In this document: in pieces, positions 34,150 through 42,854 of the stretch | How the letters are laid out: every line of letters begins with the position of its first letter | How positions within the stretch are numbered: position 1 is the stretch's first letter | Source of the DNA: DATAXI01 sp963756185 | Lineage (GTDB): Bacteria > Verrucomicrobiota > Verrucomicrobiia > Chthoniobacterales > Chthoniobacteraceae | Direction: 5' to 3' | Assembly (NCBI GenBank): GCA_963756185.1 | Contig: CAVWMS010000008.1 | Span: 1 to 64,000, forward strand | DNA length: 64,000 nucleotides | Notes under the pieces: model-generated | Databases searched by the model: none | Seen by the model: only the letters and a program-made list of their open reading frames with translations | What the model was told of the DNA's origin: nothing | Made by a program: the position numbers and the translations under genes

Positions 34150-35130
34150 TTATTTCTTCGGCTGGAAGGCGCGCTCGTAGCGGGGGTGGCGATACGCGGC
34201 GATGAGGAAGCAGGCGCCGATGAGGATGAGGAAGAGGGAGAGCAATTGGCCGTAGGTGAGGAAACCGAAGGCGAAGGCGAAGGGGGAATCGTTGCCGGGT
34301 TCGCGGAATTGCTCGCCGGCGATGCGGAGCAGGGCGTAGAGGATGAAAAATGCGCCGGTGATGGCGCCGCGCGGGGCCCTGACGCGGGTGCGCAGGAGCC
34401 AGAGGGCGCAGAAGAGGACGACGCCCTCGAGGGCGGCCTCGATCAATTGCGAGGGGTAGCGGGGGGTGAGAATGCCGCGCAGGACCTGGCGGACCTGCTC
34501 GCTGTGAGGGGCGGCGGCGATGATGGCCTCGGGGAAGGTCATTTTGCCGGCAAAGGCGAGGACGGCGGGGTTTTGGGCGAGGAGGGCGCCGGCGCGGTCG
34601 GCCAGCGTGGAGTTCTCGAGGAGTTCCTTGGGGAATTGCATGGCCCAACTGACGCCGGGGGCGGCGCGGCCGTAGAGCTCGCCGTTGATGAAATTGGCGA
34701 TGCGCCCGAAGAAGAGGCCTATGGGGGCGACGACGCAAAGGCTGTCGCCGATGCCGGTCCAGGAGACGCGGTAGCGCCGGGCAAAGAGCCAGGTGGCGGC
34801 GGTGACGCCGAGGATGCCGCCATGGCTGGACATGCCACCCTGCCAGACTTTGAAGATCATGAGGGGGTCGTGAATCCATTGCTGCCAGCCGTAAAGGATC
34901 ATGCTGCCGAGCCGGCCACCGATGAGGACGCCGAAGGCGGCCCAGGTAATGAAATCGCCGGCGCGCTCCGGGGGCAAGGCGGAGTAGCCGCGCTGGGAGA
35001 GCCGGCGGTAAACGACGTAGCCGACGAGGAATGCCATGACATAGGCGAGGCCGTACCATCGGGGGCCGAAGCCGGGCGTGATCTCCCAGATGAAGGGGCT
35101 GAGGGTGTTGAGATAATAGGCGAGGAACAT
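34150..35130 (-). CDS. lgt: Prolipoprotein diacylglyceryl transferase
   Basis: Inner-membrane enzyme that transfers diacylglycerol from phosphatidylglycerol to the lipobox Cys, the first step of lipoprotein maturation. 326 residues with about seven membrane segments. Family marks: WYGLAYVMAF, GGRLGSMILYG, GGMSSHGGILG, the Lgt signature FFGRIANFINGELYGR, and REPG in EQFREPGND near the C-terminus. A loop of about 60 residues after the signature (NSTLADRAGALLAQ ... PHSEQVRQVL) is longer than in E. coli Lgt. The gene is alone, between a tRNA and repeat DNA. Confidence 0.95.
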   Translation of the reverse strand: MFLAYYLNTLSPFIWEITPGFGPRWYGLAYVMAFLVGYVVYRRLSQRGYSALPPERAGDFITWAAFGVLIGGRLGSMILYGWQQWIHDPLMIFKVWQGGMSSHGGILGVTAATWLFARRYRVSWTGIGDSLCVVAPIGLFFGRIANFINGELYGRAAPGVSWAMQFPKELLENSTLADRAGALLAQNPAVLAFAGKMTFPEAIIAAAPHSEQVRQVLRGILTPRYPSQLIEAALEGVVLFCALWLLRTRVRAPRGAITGAFFILYALLRIAGEQFREPGNDSPFAFAFGFLTYGQLLSLFLILIGACFLIAAYRHPRYERAFQPKK

Positions 35131-35257
35131 CGGCGGGATGGCGGAGGGGGAGTTTCGGGAAAGGGGAAGAGCAAGTGCAAGCGGAAGTTGGGGGCTTCGC
35201 TTCGCTACGCCCGCCCAAGGGGGGGCGCTGGGCTATGCCTGGCCAAGAGTGGTTTCT

Positions 35258-35541
35258 ATCGGAAGGCAGAGGAATATGGGCATCGAAATGCGCTGCGCTT
35301 TTCGATGCGGGCACGGCGGCTGTTTGGGAGCGGGGCGCGGACTCGTTTTTTACGGGCCGGTTTGATGGGAAATATTTGAGCCGCCGTGCTTGTTTTTTGA
35401 AGGCGGGGCTTCGCCCCGGGCCCCACTCAAGGGACTTCGTCCCCTGAAAACCCCGCCCGCTCGCCCACCCGCCGACCTCCACTTTTCCCCGCCGCCGCCT
35501 CGGCGGTCGCTTGCGCGAGAAATTGAAGCGAAAGTGCACTC
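35258..35541. repeat. ~280-bp dispersed repeat, copy 2
   Basis: Direct-orientation partner of 32608-32887; the right 110 bases look almost identical and the left part is more diverged. It fills most of the gap between lgt and the S8-like peptidase gene. Confidence 0.88.
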
Positions 35542-35556
35542 GGATGACAAAAAAAT

Positions 35557-35583
35557 GGGGCTGTCTCGTGTGGAGACAGCCCC
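35557..35583 (-). terminator. Rho-independent terminator of the S8-like peptidase gene
   Basis: GGGGCTGTCTC-GTGTG-GAGACAGCCCC, an 11-bp perfect stem, followed on the minus strand by ATTTTTTTG. It is about 50 bases past the stop codon at 35636. Confidence 0.92.
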
Positions 35584-35635
35584 TCAACCCAACCAAACGG
35601 GCATCAGCGGGTTCATGTCCCCGCCGGGCCCAAGT

Positions 35636-37153
35636 TTAAATTACGCCGGTTTTTCCGGGCCGCAACTTTCGGCGATAAGAAATCGAAAAAACGGCGAGGC
35701 CGGGGAGCAAAAGGAGGGCGGCGGAAGGCTCTGGAACGGGGGCGAAATTGAACGCGAGGGCATATGTGTCCTGGGCGCTTACGACAGTGCCGGAGCCGCT
35801 GTCGATGGGAGCGCCGCCGTCCTTCACGACGTCGAGGTCGTATTCGCCGGGAGGCAGGTCGGGGCAGTAAAGTTCCTGCACGTTGTCAACGGTGCTGATG
35901 CTGCAGGCGATGGTCTGGCCGGTGTCGGTATTGAAGAGGTAGAGGAAGAAATTGTTGATGGCGGTCTGGTCCAATTCGCGCCACCAGATGAGGGTGGCGG
36001 TGAGGGTGAAATCCGGGGCGGCGCCGGCGCTGAGGTCGAAGAGGTAATGGTTCGATTGGTCGATGTAGCCGCCGTCGGAGAAGGTGTTGGTGAGGGTGTT
36101 GAGGTCCCAGCCTTCGAGGGGCTCGGCGGAGCCGGAGGTGACATATCCGACGGGACCGGAGGTCGAGGTGGAAAACGTGTGCTGGCCGGCTATGAGGTTG
36201 AGATAGGAGTTATAGACGTTGAGGATGCCGGCGCCGGTGATGGGATCGAGGGGAGTGGTGTTGTAATTGCTGGATGAGACGGTGCTCTTCCAGCCGGCGG
36301 GCTTGGTGGCGCCGTTGAGAAGGAGGGCCTTGAGCACGCGGGCGTCGGAGGCGTCGGTTTCCACCTGGGGGCTGGAGCCGGCATCGCCGCGCTGGGCGGC
36401 CTGCAGGAGAATGGCGGCGGCGCCGGCGACGAGAGGGGTGGTGTAACTGGTGTCGCCGGCGGGGTTGTCGCTGACGGCGACGATGTCGGGCTTTGAGCGG
36501 CCATCGTAAGTGCCGGAGCTGGTGTCGCTGCCATTGTTGGCGGAGCCGACCGCGATGCCGTTGTAAGCGGAGGCTGGGGCGGAGACAAGGCCGCCGTTGC
36601 CGGCGCCGGAAATGAAGAGGGTGCCGTATAAGTCGGCGTAGTTATCGTAAGCCTGCTCGATGAGGGACTGGGTGCCGGTGTCGGTGACGGCGATGAAGCT
36701 CTGGTTGACTATCTCCGCGGGAAGCGGAGAAGTTGCGGGATCGATGATGTCATCATAGAAGTAATCGGCCTCGTAGTTATAGATTTGACTTACTCCAGGG
36801 GCGATGCCTTCGGGATCGGCGGTATTAACGTCGCCGTAGAAATTGTCGGCGACGTAATGGGCATGATTGGAGGAGACGCCGATGTCGTTTGGGTAAGTGG
36901 TCGCGGTGCCGCTCGAGTCGATGTAGATGAACTTATCGGCGGGCTGGCCGACGGAGGCGGGATCGACTTCCCAATCGTTGTTGCCGGTGGCCTGGGCCTC
37001 GGCCTGGATGACGGCGACGCCGGAGCCGGTGAGCGTGGGGTCGAGGGCGCGCAACTCGGGGATGCCGAGATCGTACTGCGCGTCCTGGGCGAGCGCGGCG
37101 GCAGAGGCGAGAAAGAGCGCCAGCGCCGGGAGCAGGAGCGGGAGACGATTCAT
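35636..37153 (-). CDS. S8 (subtilisin)-like secreted protein with PEP-CTERM tail
   Basis: 505 residues from the ATG at 37153, which starts a good signal peptide (MNRLPLLLPALALFLASAAA). A subtilisin-like fold is suggested by LTGSGVAVIQAEAQ, SSNHAHYVADNFYG (candidate His), LFISGAGNGG (oxyanion Asn region) and DTSYTTPLVAGAAAILLQAA (candidate nucleophile Ser). The usual first catalytic Asp (VAVIDTG) is replaced by VAVIQAE. The C-terminus VPEPSAALLLLPGLAV plus SYRRKLR is a PEP-CTERM sorting signal, cut by an exosortase in species that have one. Probably surface- or matrix-bound; activity uncertain. Confidence 0.8.
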   Translation of the reverse strand: MNRLPLLLPALALFLASAAALAQDAQYDLGIPELRALDPTLTGSGVAVIQAEAQATGNNDWEVDPASVGQPADKFIYIDSSGTATTYPNDIGVSSNHAHYVADNFYGDVNTADPEGIAPGVSQIYNYEADYFYDDIIDPATSPLPAEIVNQSFIAVTDTGTQSLIEQAYDNYADLYGTLFISGAGNGGLVSAPASAYNGIAVGSANNGSDTSSGTYDGRSKPDIVAVSDNPAGDTSYTTPLVAGAAAILLQAAQRGDAGSSPQVETDASDARVLKALLLNGATKPAGWKSTVSSSNYNTTPLDPITGAGILNVYNSYLNLIAGQHTFSTSTSGPVGYVTSGSAEPLEGWDLNTLTNTFSDGGYIDQSNHYLFDLSAGAAPDFTLTATLIWWRELDQTAINNFFLYLFNTDTGQTIACSISTVDNVQELYCPDLPPGEYDLDVVKDGGAPIDSGSGTVVSAQDTYALAFNFAPVPEPSAALLLLPGLAVFSISYRRKLRPGKTGVI

Positions 37154-37190
37154 CGCACGAAGCCGCCGGGGAGATGCGCGGCGGGCGTGA

Positions 37191-37709
37191 TTACTTGACG
37201 CCCAATGTGTCGAGCGCCTTGCCAACGTCTGCGGCCTGCGCGGAGGTCGAGGCGTTGAGGTCGGACCAGACGATCTTTCCGTCCTGGACGATGAAGGACT
37301 GGCGCTTGGCGAATCCCTTGAGCGTGGGGACGCCGAAGGCCTTGGCGACGGCGCCGTCGTTGTCGGCGATGAGGGTGAATGGAAGGTTGTACTTGGCCTT
37401 GAAGTTCTTTTGGGCGTCCACTTTGTCCTCGCTGACGCCGAGGATCTGGAGGCCGCGGGCGGTCAAGGAGTCAAAGGAATCGCGCAGGCTGCATGCCTCC
37501 TTGGTGCAGCCCGGCGTGTCGGCCTTTGGGTAAAAATAGACGAGGGTGACGCCTTTCTTGTAGATATCGGCGAAGGCGACGTTGTTGCCGTCCTGATCGA
37601 CGGCGGTAATCTGTGGGGCGGGGGCGCCGACATCGATGGCGCGCGAGGGAAGGAATCCAAGGAAGGTCAGCAGGCTCATGGAAAGGAGGATTTTGGCGAG
37701 GGGTTTCAT
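37191..37709 (-). CDS. Exported peroxiredoxin (Bcp/PrxQ-like)
   Basis: 172 residues. A signal peptide (LAKILLSMSLLTFLGFLPSRA) precedes an AhpC/TSA fold with peroxidatic Cys in YPKADTPGCTKEACSLRD; the second Cys five residues later is the resolving Cys of atypical 2-Cys Bcp enzymes. Periplasmic location is unusual for Bcp, which is normally cytoplasmic. It reduces peroxides; the reductant is unknown. It is 37 bases upstream of the S8-like gene on the same strand. Confidence 0.9.
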   Translation of the reverse strand: MKPLAKILLSMSLLTFLGFLPSRAIDVGAPAPQITAVDQDGNNVAFADIYKKGVTLVYFYPKADTPGCTKEACSLRDSFDSLTARGLQILGVSEDKVDAQKNFKAKYNLPFTLIADNDGAVAKAFGVPTLKGFAKRQSFIVQDGKIVWSDLNASTSAQAADVGKALDTLGVK

Positions 37710-37782
37710 CGGGGCAGAGGATATACCGGGAAATGCAGCGGGTCAGGCGAAATCTGGCCGGACCATCCCCGTCACCGAAATG

Positions 37783-37938
37783 TCACAGATAGCGCTGGGC
37801 GACCCACCAACCGGCATAGACGCCGAAGGCGCTGCCGATGCCACTGGCGATGAAAGCGGCCAGGAGGCCGAAGCGCTCCGCGAGAGCCCAGCCGATGGCG
37901 CCGCCGACATTAATGCCGATGAAGATCAGAAATTTCAC
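37783..37938 (-). CDS. 51-aa two-helix membrane protein
   Basis: A GTG-started frame of 51 codons: KFLIFIGINVGGAIGWALAE, then GLLAAFIASGIGSAFGVYAG, ending WWVAQRYL. Glycine-zipper-like helices separated by an ER-F turn resemble XapX-type small membrane proteins. It lies between the peroxiredoxin and cox operons. No ribosome site is obvious, but codon pattern and topology support it. Confidence 0.6.
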   Translation of the reverse strand: MKFLIFIGINVGGAIGWALAERFGLLAAFIASGIGSAFGVYAGWWVAQRYL

Positions 37939-38140
37939 TTATGCCAGAGAATAGCACAAATCGCGCCGGGGCATTTTCCCGATCTGGCAATAAGGCAATG
38001 CCTGAGGCGCGGCGCGAGCTCTCGTAAAATTCAAACCGGGCGGCGCCGCGGTTGCGATTGGTTATGTTACAGATGCGCGGAAAACATTCATTGACGAGCA
38101 GCGGGAGAGCGTGCGGAATGGGCCGCGGAGCGTGGCTGGA

Positions 38141-39073
38141 ATGAACTCCACTCTGACATCACTGACTCCCGGGTCGTCGAACACACAGGAGATCGTTCAC
38201 CTGTGGGCGATAGCCATCGCGATCTTCGGGCTGATTTTTTTCTCGGTGACCGGGCTGATCGCGTACAGCCTGATGAAGTACCGGTGGCGGGAGGGCGATC
38301 CGGATCCCGAGCAGAATGCGGGGAATAAAACGGTGGAACTGGTGTGGACCATCGTACCATTTTTGATCGTGGTGGCGCTCTTTGCGCTGACGGTCAAGAC
38401 GATGGGGGAAGCGGATCCGCCGCCGGCGCCGAGTCCCGACCTGATCATCACGGGCCGGCAATGGTGGTGGGAGGCGAAGTATCCAAACAGCGGCGTGGTG
38501 ACAGCGAACGAAATCCACATTCCGACGGGCAAGCAGTTGTCGATTGACCTGGAAAGCGCGGACGTGCTGCACGAATTCTGGGTGGCGCGACTGGCGCGGA
38601 AAATGATCACGGTGCCGGGGCACCCGAACCATATATGGCTGGAGGCTGACACGCCGGGGACTTACCTGGGAAGCTGCTCGGAGTTTTGCGGGACCGAGCA
38701 TGCGTGGATGCGATTCAAGGTGATTGCGCAAACGCCGGCGGATTTCGAGGCGTGGGAAAAGGCGCAGTTGGCGCCCTCGACGCCGCCCACGAGCGGCGAT
38801 GCGGCGGCCGGCGAACAGTTATTCATGCAAATGAGCTGCGTGAATTGCCACGACATCAACGGCACGGCGGCGACGGCGCGCGTGGGCCCGGACCTGACGC
38901 ACCTGGAGAGCCGCACGCAGATCGGCGCGGGCATTCTCGATAACACGCCCGACAACCTGGAGACGTGGCTGAGCAACCCACAGGCGGTGAAGCCGGGAGT
39001 GGAAATGCCGAATTTTCAATTCACGAAAGACCAGGTCAACGAACTGGCGGCCTACCTGGAGACATTGCAATGA
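38141..39073 (+). CDS. coxB: Cytochrome c oxidase subunit II with C-terminal cytochrome c domain
   Basis: 310 residues. Two membrane helices (HLWAIAIAIFGLIFFSVTGL, VWTIVPFLIVVALFALTV), a cupredoxin CuA domain with QWWWEAKYPNSG and the CuA ligands in GSCSEFCGTEHAWM, then a cytochrome c domain with CVNCH and axial Met in VEMPNF. This is a caa3-type subunit II: it takes electrons from cytochrome c directly. No cleavable signal is clear; the frame upstream of 38141 adds MRNGPRSVAG only. Its stop overlaps coxA (ATGA). Confidence 0.94.
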   Translation: MNSTLTSLTPGSSNTQEIVHLWAIAIAIFGLIFFSVTGLIAYSLMKYRWREGDPDPEQNAGNKTVELVWTIVPFLIVVALFALTVKTMGEADPPPAPSPDLIITGRQWWWEAKYPNSGVVTANEIHIPTGKQLSIDLESADVLHEFWVARLARKMITVPGHPNHIWLEADTPGTYLGSCSEFCGTEHAWMRFKVIAQTPADFEAWEKAQLAPSTPPTSGDAAAGEQLFMQMSCVNCHDINGTAATARVGPDLTHLESRTQIGAGILDNTPDNLETWLSNPQAVKPGVEMPNFQFTKDQVNELAAYLETLQ

Positions 39074-40741
39074 ACGGCCCGGCTGAAGCAGTGATTGAAG
39101 AGGTGCTGACGCCGGACCTGCGCGCGCACCATCAACTGGTGTGGCTGTCGACGGTGGATCACAAGCGGATCGGGATCATGTACCTGATCACGGCGCTGGT
39201 GTTCTTCATCGTGGGCGGGCTGGAGGCGCTGACGATGCGGCTGCAACTGGCGGTGCCGAACAATCACCTGGTGGCGCCGGACACGTTCAACATGCTGTTC
39301 ACGATGCACGGCACGACGATGATTTTCCTGGTGGCGATGCCGCTGGTGTTCGGGCTGGGGAATTATTTCGTGCCGCTGCAGATCGGGGCGCGGGACATGG
39401 CGTTCCCGCGGCTGAACGCGTTTTCCTTCTGGCTGCTGCCGCTGGGGGGAATCCTGCTGCATTTCAGCCTGCTGATAGGCCAGGGGCCGGCGGTGGGGTG
39501 GTTCGCGTACGCGCCGTTGAGCGAAACGCCGTATGCTTCGCAGATCGGAGTCGATTACTGGGCGGTATCGCTGCTGGTGCTGGGGATCGGATCGGTGGGC
39601 ACGGCGATCAACTTTATCGCGACGGTCCTCTGCCTGCGAGCGCCGGGGATGACGCTGCGGCGGCTGCCGCTCTTTACCTGGATGAGTTTCATCAATTCGT
39701 TCCTGGTGCTGGCGGCGCTGCCGGTGCTGAACGCCGGGCTGGTGATGCTGCTGATCGACCGGAGGCTGAACGCGCATTTCTTCCTGCCGGCGGAAGGAGG
39801 TTCGCCGATTCTCTGGCAGCATATCTTTTGGGCATTCGGGCATCCGGAGGTGTACATCCTGGTGCTGCCGGCGTTCGGGATGGTTTCGGAGATCATCCCG
39901 GTATTCACGCGCAGGCCGATCTTCGGGTATGAGTTTGTGGCGGGCTCAACGGTTGCCATCGCGCTGCTGAGCTTTGGCGTGTGGGCGCATCACATGTTCA
40001 CGGTGGGGATGGGGCGTCCGATGGATGTGTTCTTCGCCGGCGTCGACAATGCTAATCGCGATACCGACCGGGGTGAAGGTGCTCAACTGGAGCGCGACGC
40101 TGTACCGCGGGCGCATCCGGCTGAAGACTCCGATGCTCTACTGCATCGCGTTCCTGGTGCAATTTCTGTGCGCCGGCATCACGGGTGTGAGTCTCGCGAT
40201 CGTGCCGCTGGATTGGCAGACCCATAACAGCTATTACCTGGTGGCGCATTTCCATTACGTGGCGGTGGGGGCGATCGTGTTCGCGGTGATCGGGGCCATC
40301 TATTATTGGTTTCCGAAAATGAGCGGGCGGATGCTGTCGGAGAGGCTGGGACGGTGGTCGTTCTGGCTGATGGTGATCGGGTTCAACGGGACGTTTATGA
40401 TCCAGCATTTCCTGGGGCTGGCGGGAATGGGACGGCGGATTTACACTTATCCCGACCTGCCGGGCTGGGGATGGATGAACATGGTTTCGACGGTGAGCGC
40501 GTTTTTCATGGCTGCCGGGGCGCTCGTGATCGTCTGGAATATCGTTTACTCGCTGGCGCGCGGGGCGCCAGCCGGAGACAATCCGTGGCAGGCGTGGACG
40601 CTCGAGTGGGCGGGGGCCTCGCCGCCGCCGCTGGAGAATTTCGAGGCGCTGCCGCCGATCCGCAGCCGGCGGCCGCTGTGGGACGACGCGAATCCCGACC
40701 GGCCCGATCCGGTCGTGGGACCGGACAGCGAGGGGGCGGCG
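39070..40741 (+). CDS. coxA: Cytochrome c oxidase subunit I, one frameshift
   Basis: Heme-copper catalytic subunit. Heme a ligand region FTMHGTTMIFLVAMP; CuB/Tyr region FGHPEVYILVLPAFG; HHMFTVGM; then, in the next frame, FHYVAVGAIVFAVIGAIYYW with the heme-a and a3 His pair in AHFHY. The frame breaks near 40048 (one extra base in GTCGACAATG): MDVFFAG must join MLIAIPTGVKVLNW. After correction the frame has no stop before the subunit III sequence at 40742, so either subunits I and III are fused, as in some caa3 oxidases, or another indel hides the stop. Confidence 0.9.
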
Positions 40742-41298
40742 ATGCCGAACAAGAACAAGGTCTGCGATGTTGACGTTCGTGTTTACCGAGGCCGTGTTCT
40801 TCGGCACGCTGCTGCTGGCGTTTCTCTATTTCAACATGCAGCCACCGGCGGGACCTTCACCGAAGATGCTGGACCTGGAGAAGACCGGTTTTTTCAGCCT
40901 TTGCCTGTTTGCGAGCAGCTTCACGATCTGGCGCTCTGAAACGGCGCTGCACCGGGGCAACAGCCGGGGAATGGCGTGGTGGCTGCTGCTGACGATCTTG
41001 CTGGGAGCGGTGTTCATCTGCGGGCAGGGATCGGAGTACTGGAAGCTGTTCCAGAGCGGGGTGTTCATCGACACGAACCTGTTTGCATCGACGTTTTTCA
41101 CGCTGACCGGTTTCCATGGGATCCACGTGATCGTGGGACTGCTGGTGATGACGATCGTGCTGGGGACTGGCGCTGGCGGGGGATTACAAGAGCAAGCCGC
41201 CTGCGGGGCTGAAGATGGTGGCGATTTACTGGCACTTCGTTGACGTGGTCTGGGTCTTTGTGCTGACGGTGGTTTACATCCTGCCGCGCATTTTATGA
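40742..41298 (+). CDS. coxC: Cytochrome c oxidase subunit III, two frameshifts
   Basis: About 184 residues after repair. It opens MPNKNKV, then (after removing one base near 40762) MLTFVFTEAVFFGTLLLAFL, FTIWRSETALHRG, FTLTGFHGIHVIVGLLVMTI; removing the extra A at 41166 gives LALAGDYKSKPPAG and YWHFVDVVWVFVLTVVYIL, the family's end. EA in FTEAVFF and the H-G-x-H motif are conserved. The stop overlaps the ctaG start (ATGA). The C-terminal half of a seven-helix subunit III is present; the first two helices are missing, which is common in caa3 operons where they are part of fused or shortened forms. Confidence 0.87.
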
Positions 41299-42068
41299 AT
41301 ACGACGCAATTTCTTTTCTCCGCGTGGGTCTGGAACCCGTGGGCAATGGCCGGCGTGATCCTGGCGCCGGCAGGATATCTCTGGCGGTTTGGATGGAGCC
41401 GGCGGGCGTGGTGGATGATCGCGGCGGCGGTGGTGCTCGTGCTGACGCTGATGTCGCCGGTGGCGGTGCTGGCGCAGGGTTACCTGTTCAGCGCGCACAT
41501 GACACAGCACATCCTGCTGCTGCTGGTGATCCCGGCGCTGGCGCTCCACTCGCTGCCGCCGACGGTGCAACTGCCGGCGCGCATGAGGCGGGTGCTGAAT
41601 CCGGCGGTGTGCTGGCTGTGCGGCATCGGGGCGATGTGGTTCTGGCATGTGCCGGCGCTATGCGACGCGGCGGCGACTTCGCATTCGGTGTGGGCGATGC
41701 AGACCGTGTCACTGCTGACGCTGGGGACGGCGTTCTGGTGGCAGTTGATGGCGCCGGCGGAGCAGCAGCGGATGCACCCGCTGCAGGGGGTGTTGTACCT
41801 TTTCACGGCGTGCCTGGCATGCACGGCGATGGGAATCATCCTGACGTTCTCGCCGATCACCGTTTGCAAGGCTTATGTCCATCCGGCGGACCCGCTGGGA
41901 ATCGCGTCACTGATCGTCGGGACGTGGGGCATGGCGCCGGCGCGCGATCAGCAGGTGGGCGGGCTGATCATGTGGGTGCCGATGTGCATGATTTACCTTG
42001 GGGCGATATTCGTCCAACTGGCGCGGTGGTACGGGGCGCCCGCGGAAACCGCGATGCGCGCATCCTGA
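41295..42068 (+). CDS. ctaG: caa3-type cytochrome oxidase assembly factor CtaG
   Basis: 257 residues with about seven membrane segments. Family marks: MAGVILAPAGYLWRF, FSAHMTQHILLLLVIPALAL, WFWHVPALCDAA, GILTF-like block and PARDQQVGGLIMWVP. CtaG of this type is needed for CuB insertion or maturation of caa3 oxidases. It overlaps coxC by four bases. Confidence 0.9.
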   Translation: MNTTQFLFSAWVWNPWAMAGVILAPAGYLWRFGWSRRAWWMIAAAVVLVLTLMSPVAVLAQGYLFSAHMTQHILLLLVIPALALHSLPPTVQLPARMRRVLNPAVCWLCGIGAMWFWHVPALCDAAATSHSVWAMQTVSLLTLGTAFWWQLMAPAEQQRMHPLQGVLYLFTACLACTAMGIILTFSPITVCKAYVHPADPLGIASLIVGTWGMAPARDQQVGGLIMWVPMCMIYLGAIFVQLARWYGAPAETAMRAS

Positions 42069-42072
42069 TACC

Positions 42073-42273
42073 ATGGAACCGAAACCGAATTGGAAACCGC
42101 TCCCGCCCCAGCGCCTGCCGCGTCCGACCTATTTCCCGGCTGGGCTGGCGATGGGCGTGGCGTTTTTGTTTTGGGGATTGATCACATCGTGGGTCGTCCT
42201 CGCGGTTGGCGCCGCGCTCTTCATTGCCGCGCTGGCCGGCTGGATCACCGACATTCGCCATGAACGAAAATAA
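42073..42273 (+). CDS. Small membrane protein in the cox operon (possible subunit IV-like)
   Basis: 66 residues: a Pro-rich cytoplasmic head (KPLPPQRLPRPTYFPAG) and two helices (LAMGVAFLFWGLITSWVV, AVGAALFIAALAGWI). Position, size and topology fit the small CtaF/subunit IV proteins of caa3 operons, but the sequence alone does not prove it. Its end overlaps the Rieske gene start by 14 bases. Confidence 0.65.
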   Translation: MEPKPNWKPLPPQRLPRPTYFPAGLAMGVAFLFWGLITSWVVLAVGAALFIAALAGWITDIRHERK

Positions 42274-42854
42274 CATCGAGCCGGAAAAGAGCAGCCAGCC
42301 CGAGGCGGATCCGCCGCACGGCAGGTTGCAGATGGAGATTCACCAACTGGGGACGCCGCTGGCCGAGGAGATATCGCGGCGCAATTTTTTCGAAAGGCTC
42401 TGCATTGGGCTGAGCGGGCGTTTGCGCGCTGGTCCTGGGGGTGCCGCTGGTCGGTTTCGTGCTGGCGCCGCTTTTCCGGAAGACGCCGCAGAAGTGGATC
42501 AATATCGGGAAAGTCGATGGGTTCGAGATCGGAAAGACGGTGAGCGTGAGTTTCACCGATCCGTCGTCGCTGCCGTGGGCGGGGATCACGGCGAAGAGCG
42601 CGGCGTGGCTGCGGCGTGATTCGGCGACGGAGTTCATCGCGTTTTCGGTGAATTGCACGCACCTGGGCTGCCCCGTGCGATGGCTGCCCGACGCGGAGCT
42701 ATTCATGTGCCCGTGCCACGGGGGCGTCTATTACAAGGATGGGACGGTGGCGGCGGGGCCGCCGCCGCGACCGCTGATCCGGTATGACGTGCGGATCAAC
42801 GGGGACGAGGTGCAGCTTCTCTCGGCGGCGATCCCGATCACCACGACGCTATGA
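42260..42854 (+). CDS. petA: Rieske iron-sulfur protein of the bc complex, one frameshift
   Basis: About 197 residues. A Tat-like motif SRRNFFERL precedes the membrane anchor, then a C-terminal [2Fe-2S] domain with VNCTHLGCPVRW and LFMCPCHGGVYYKDG. The frame breaks near 42417 (one extra G in GGG): LSG must join VCALVLGVPLVGFVLAP, which restores the anchor helix. It transfers electrons from quinol to cytochrome c. Its stop overlaps the cytochrome b gene (ATGA). Confidence 0.9.

Noticed and set aside
34186..35379. 397-aa plus-strand ORF rich in Glu/Gly/Ala
   Set aside because: Exact complement of lgt, which is unmistakable on the minus strand.
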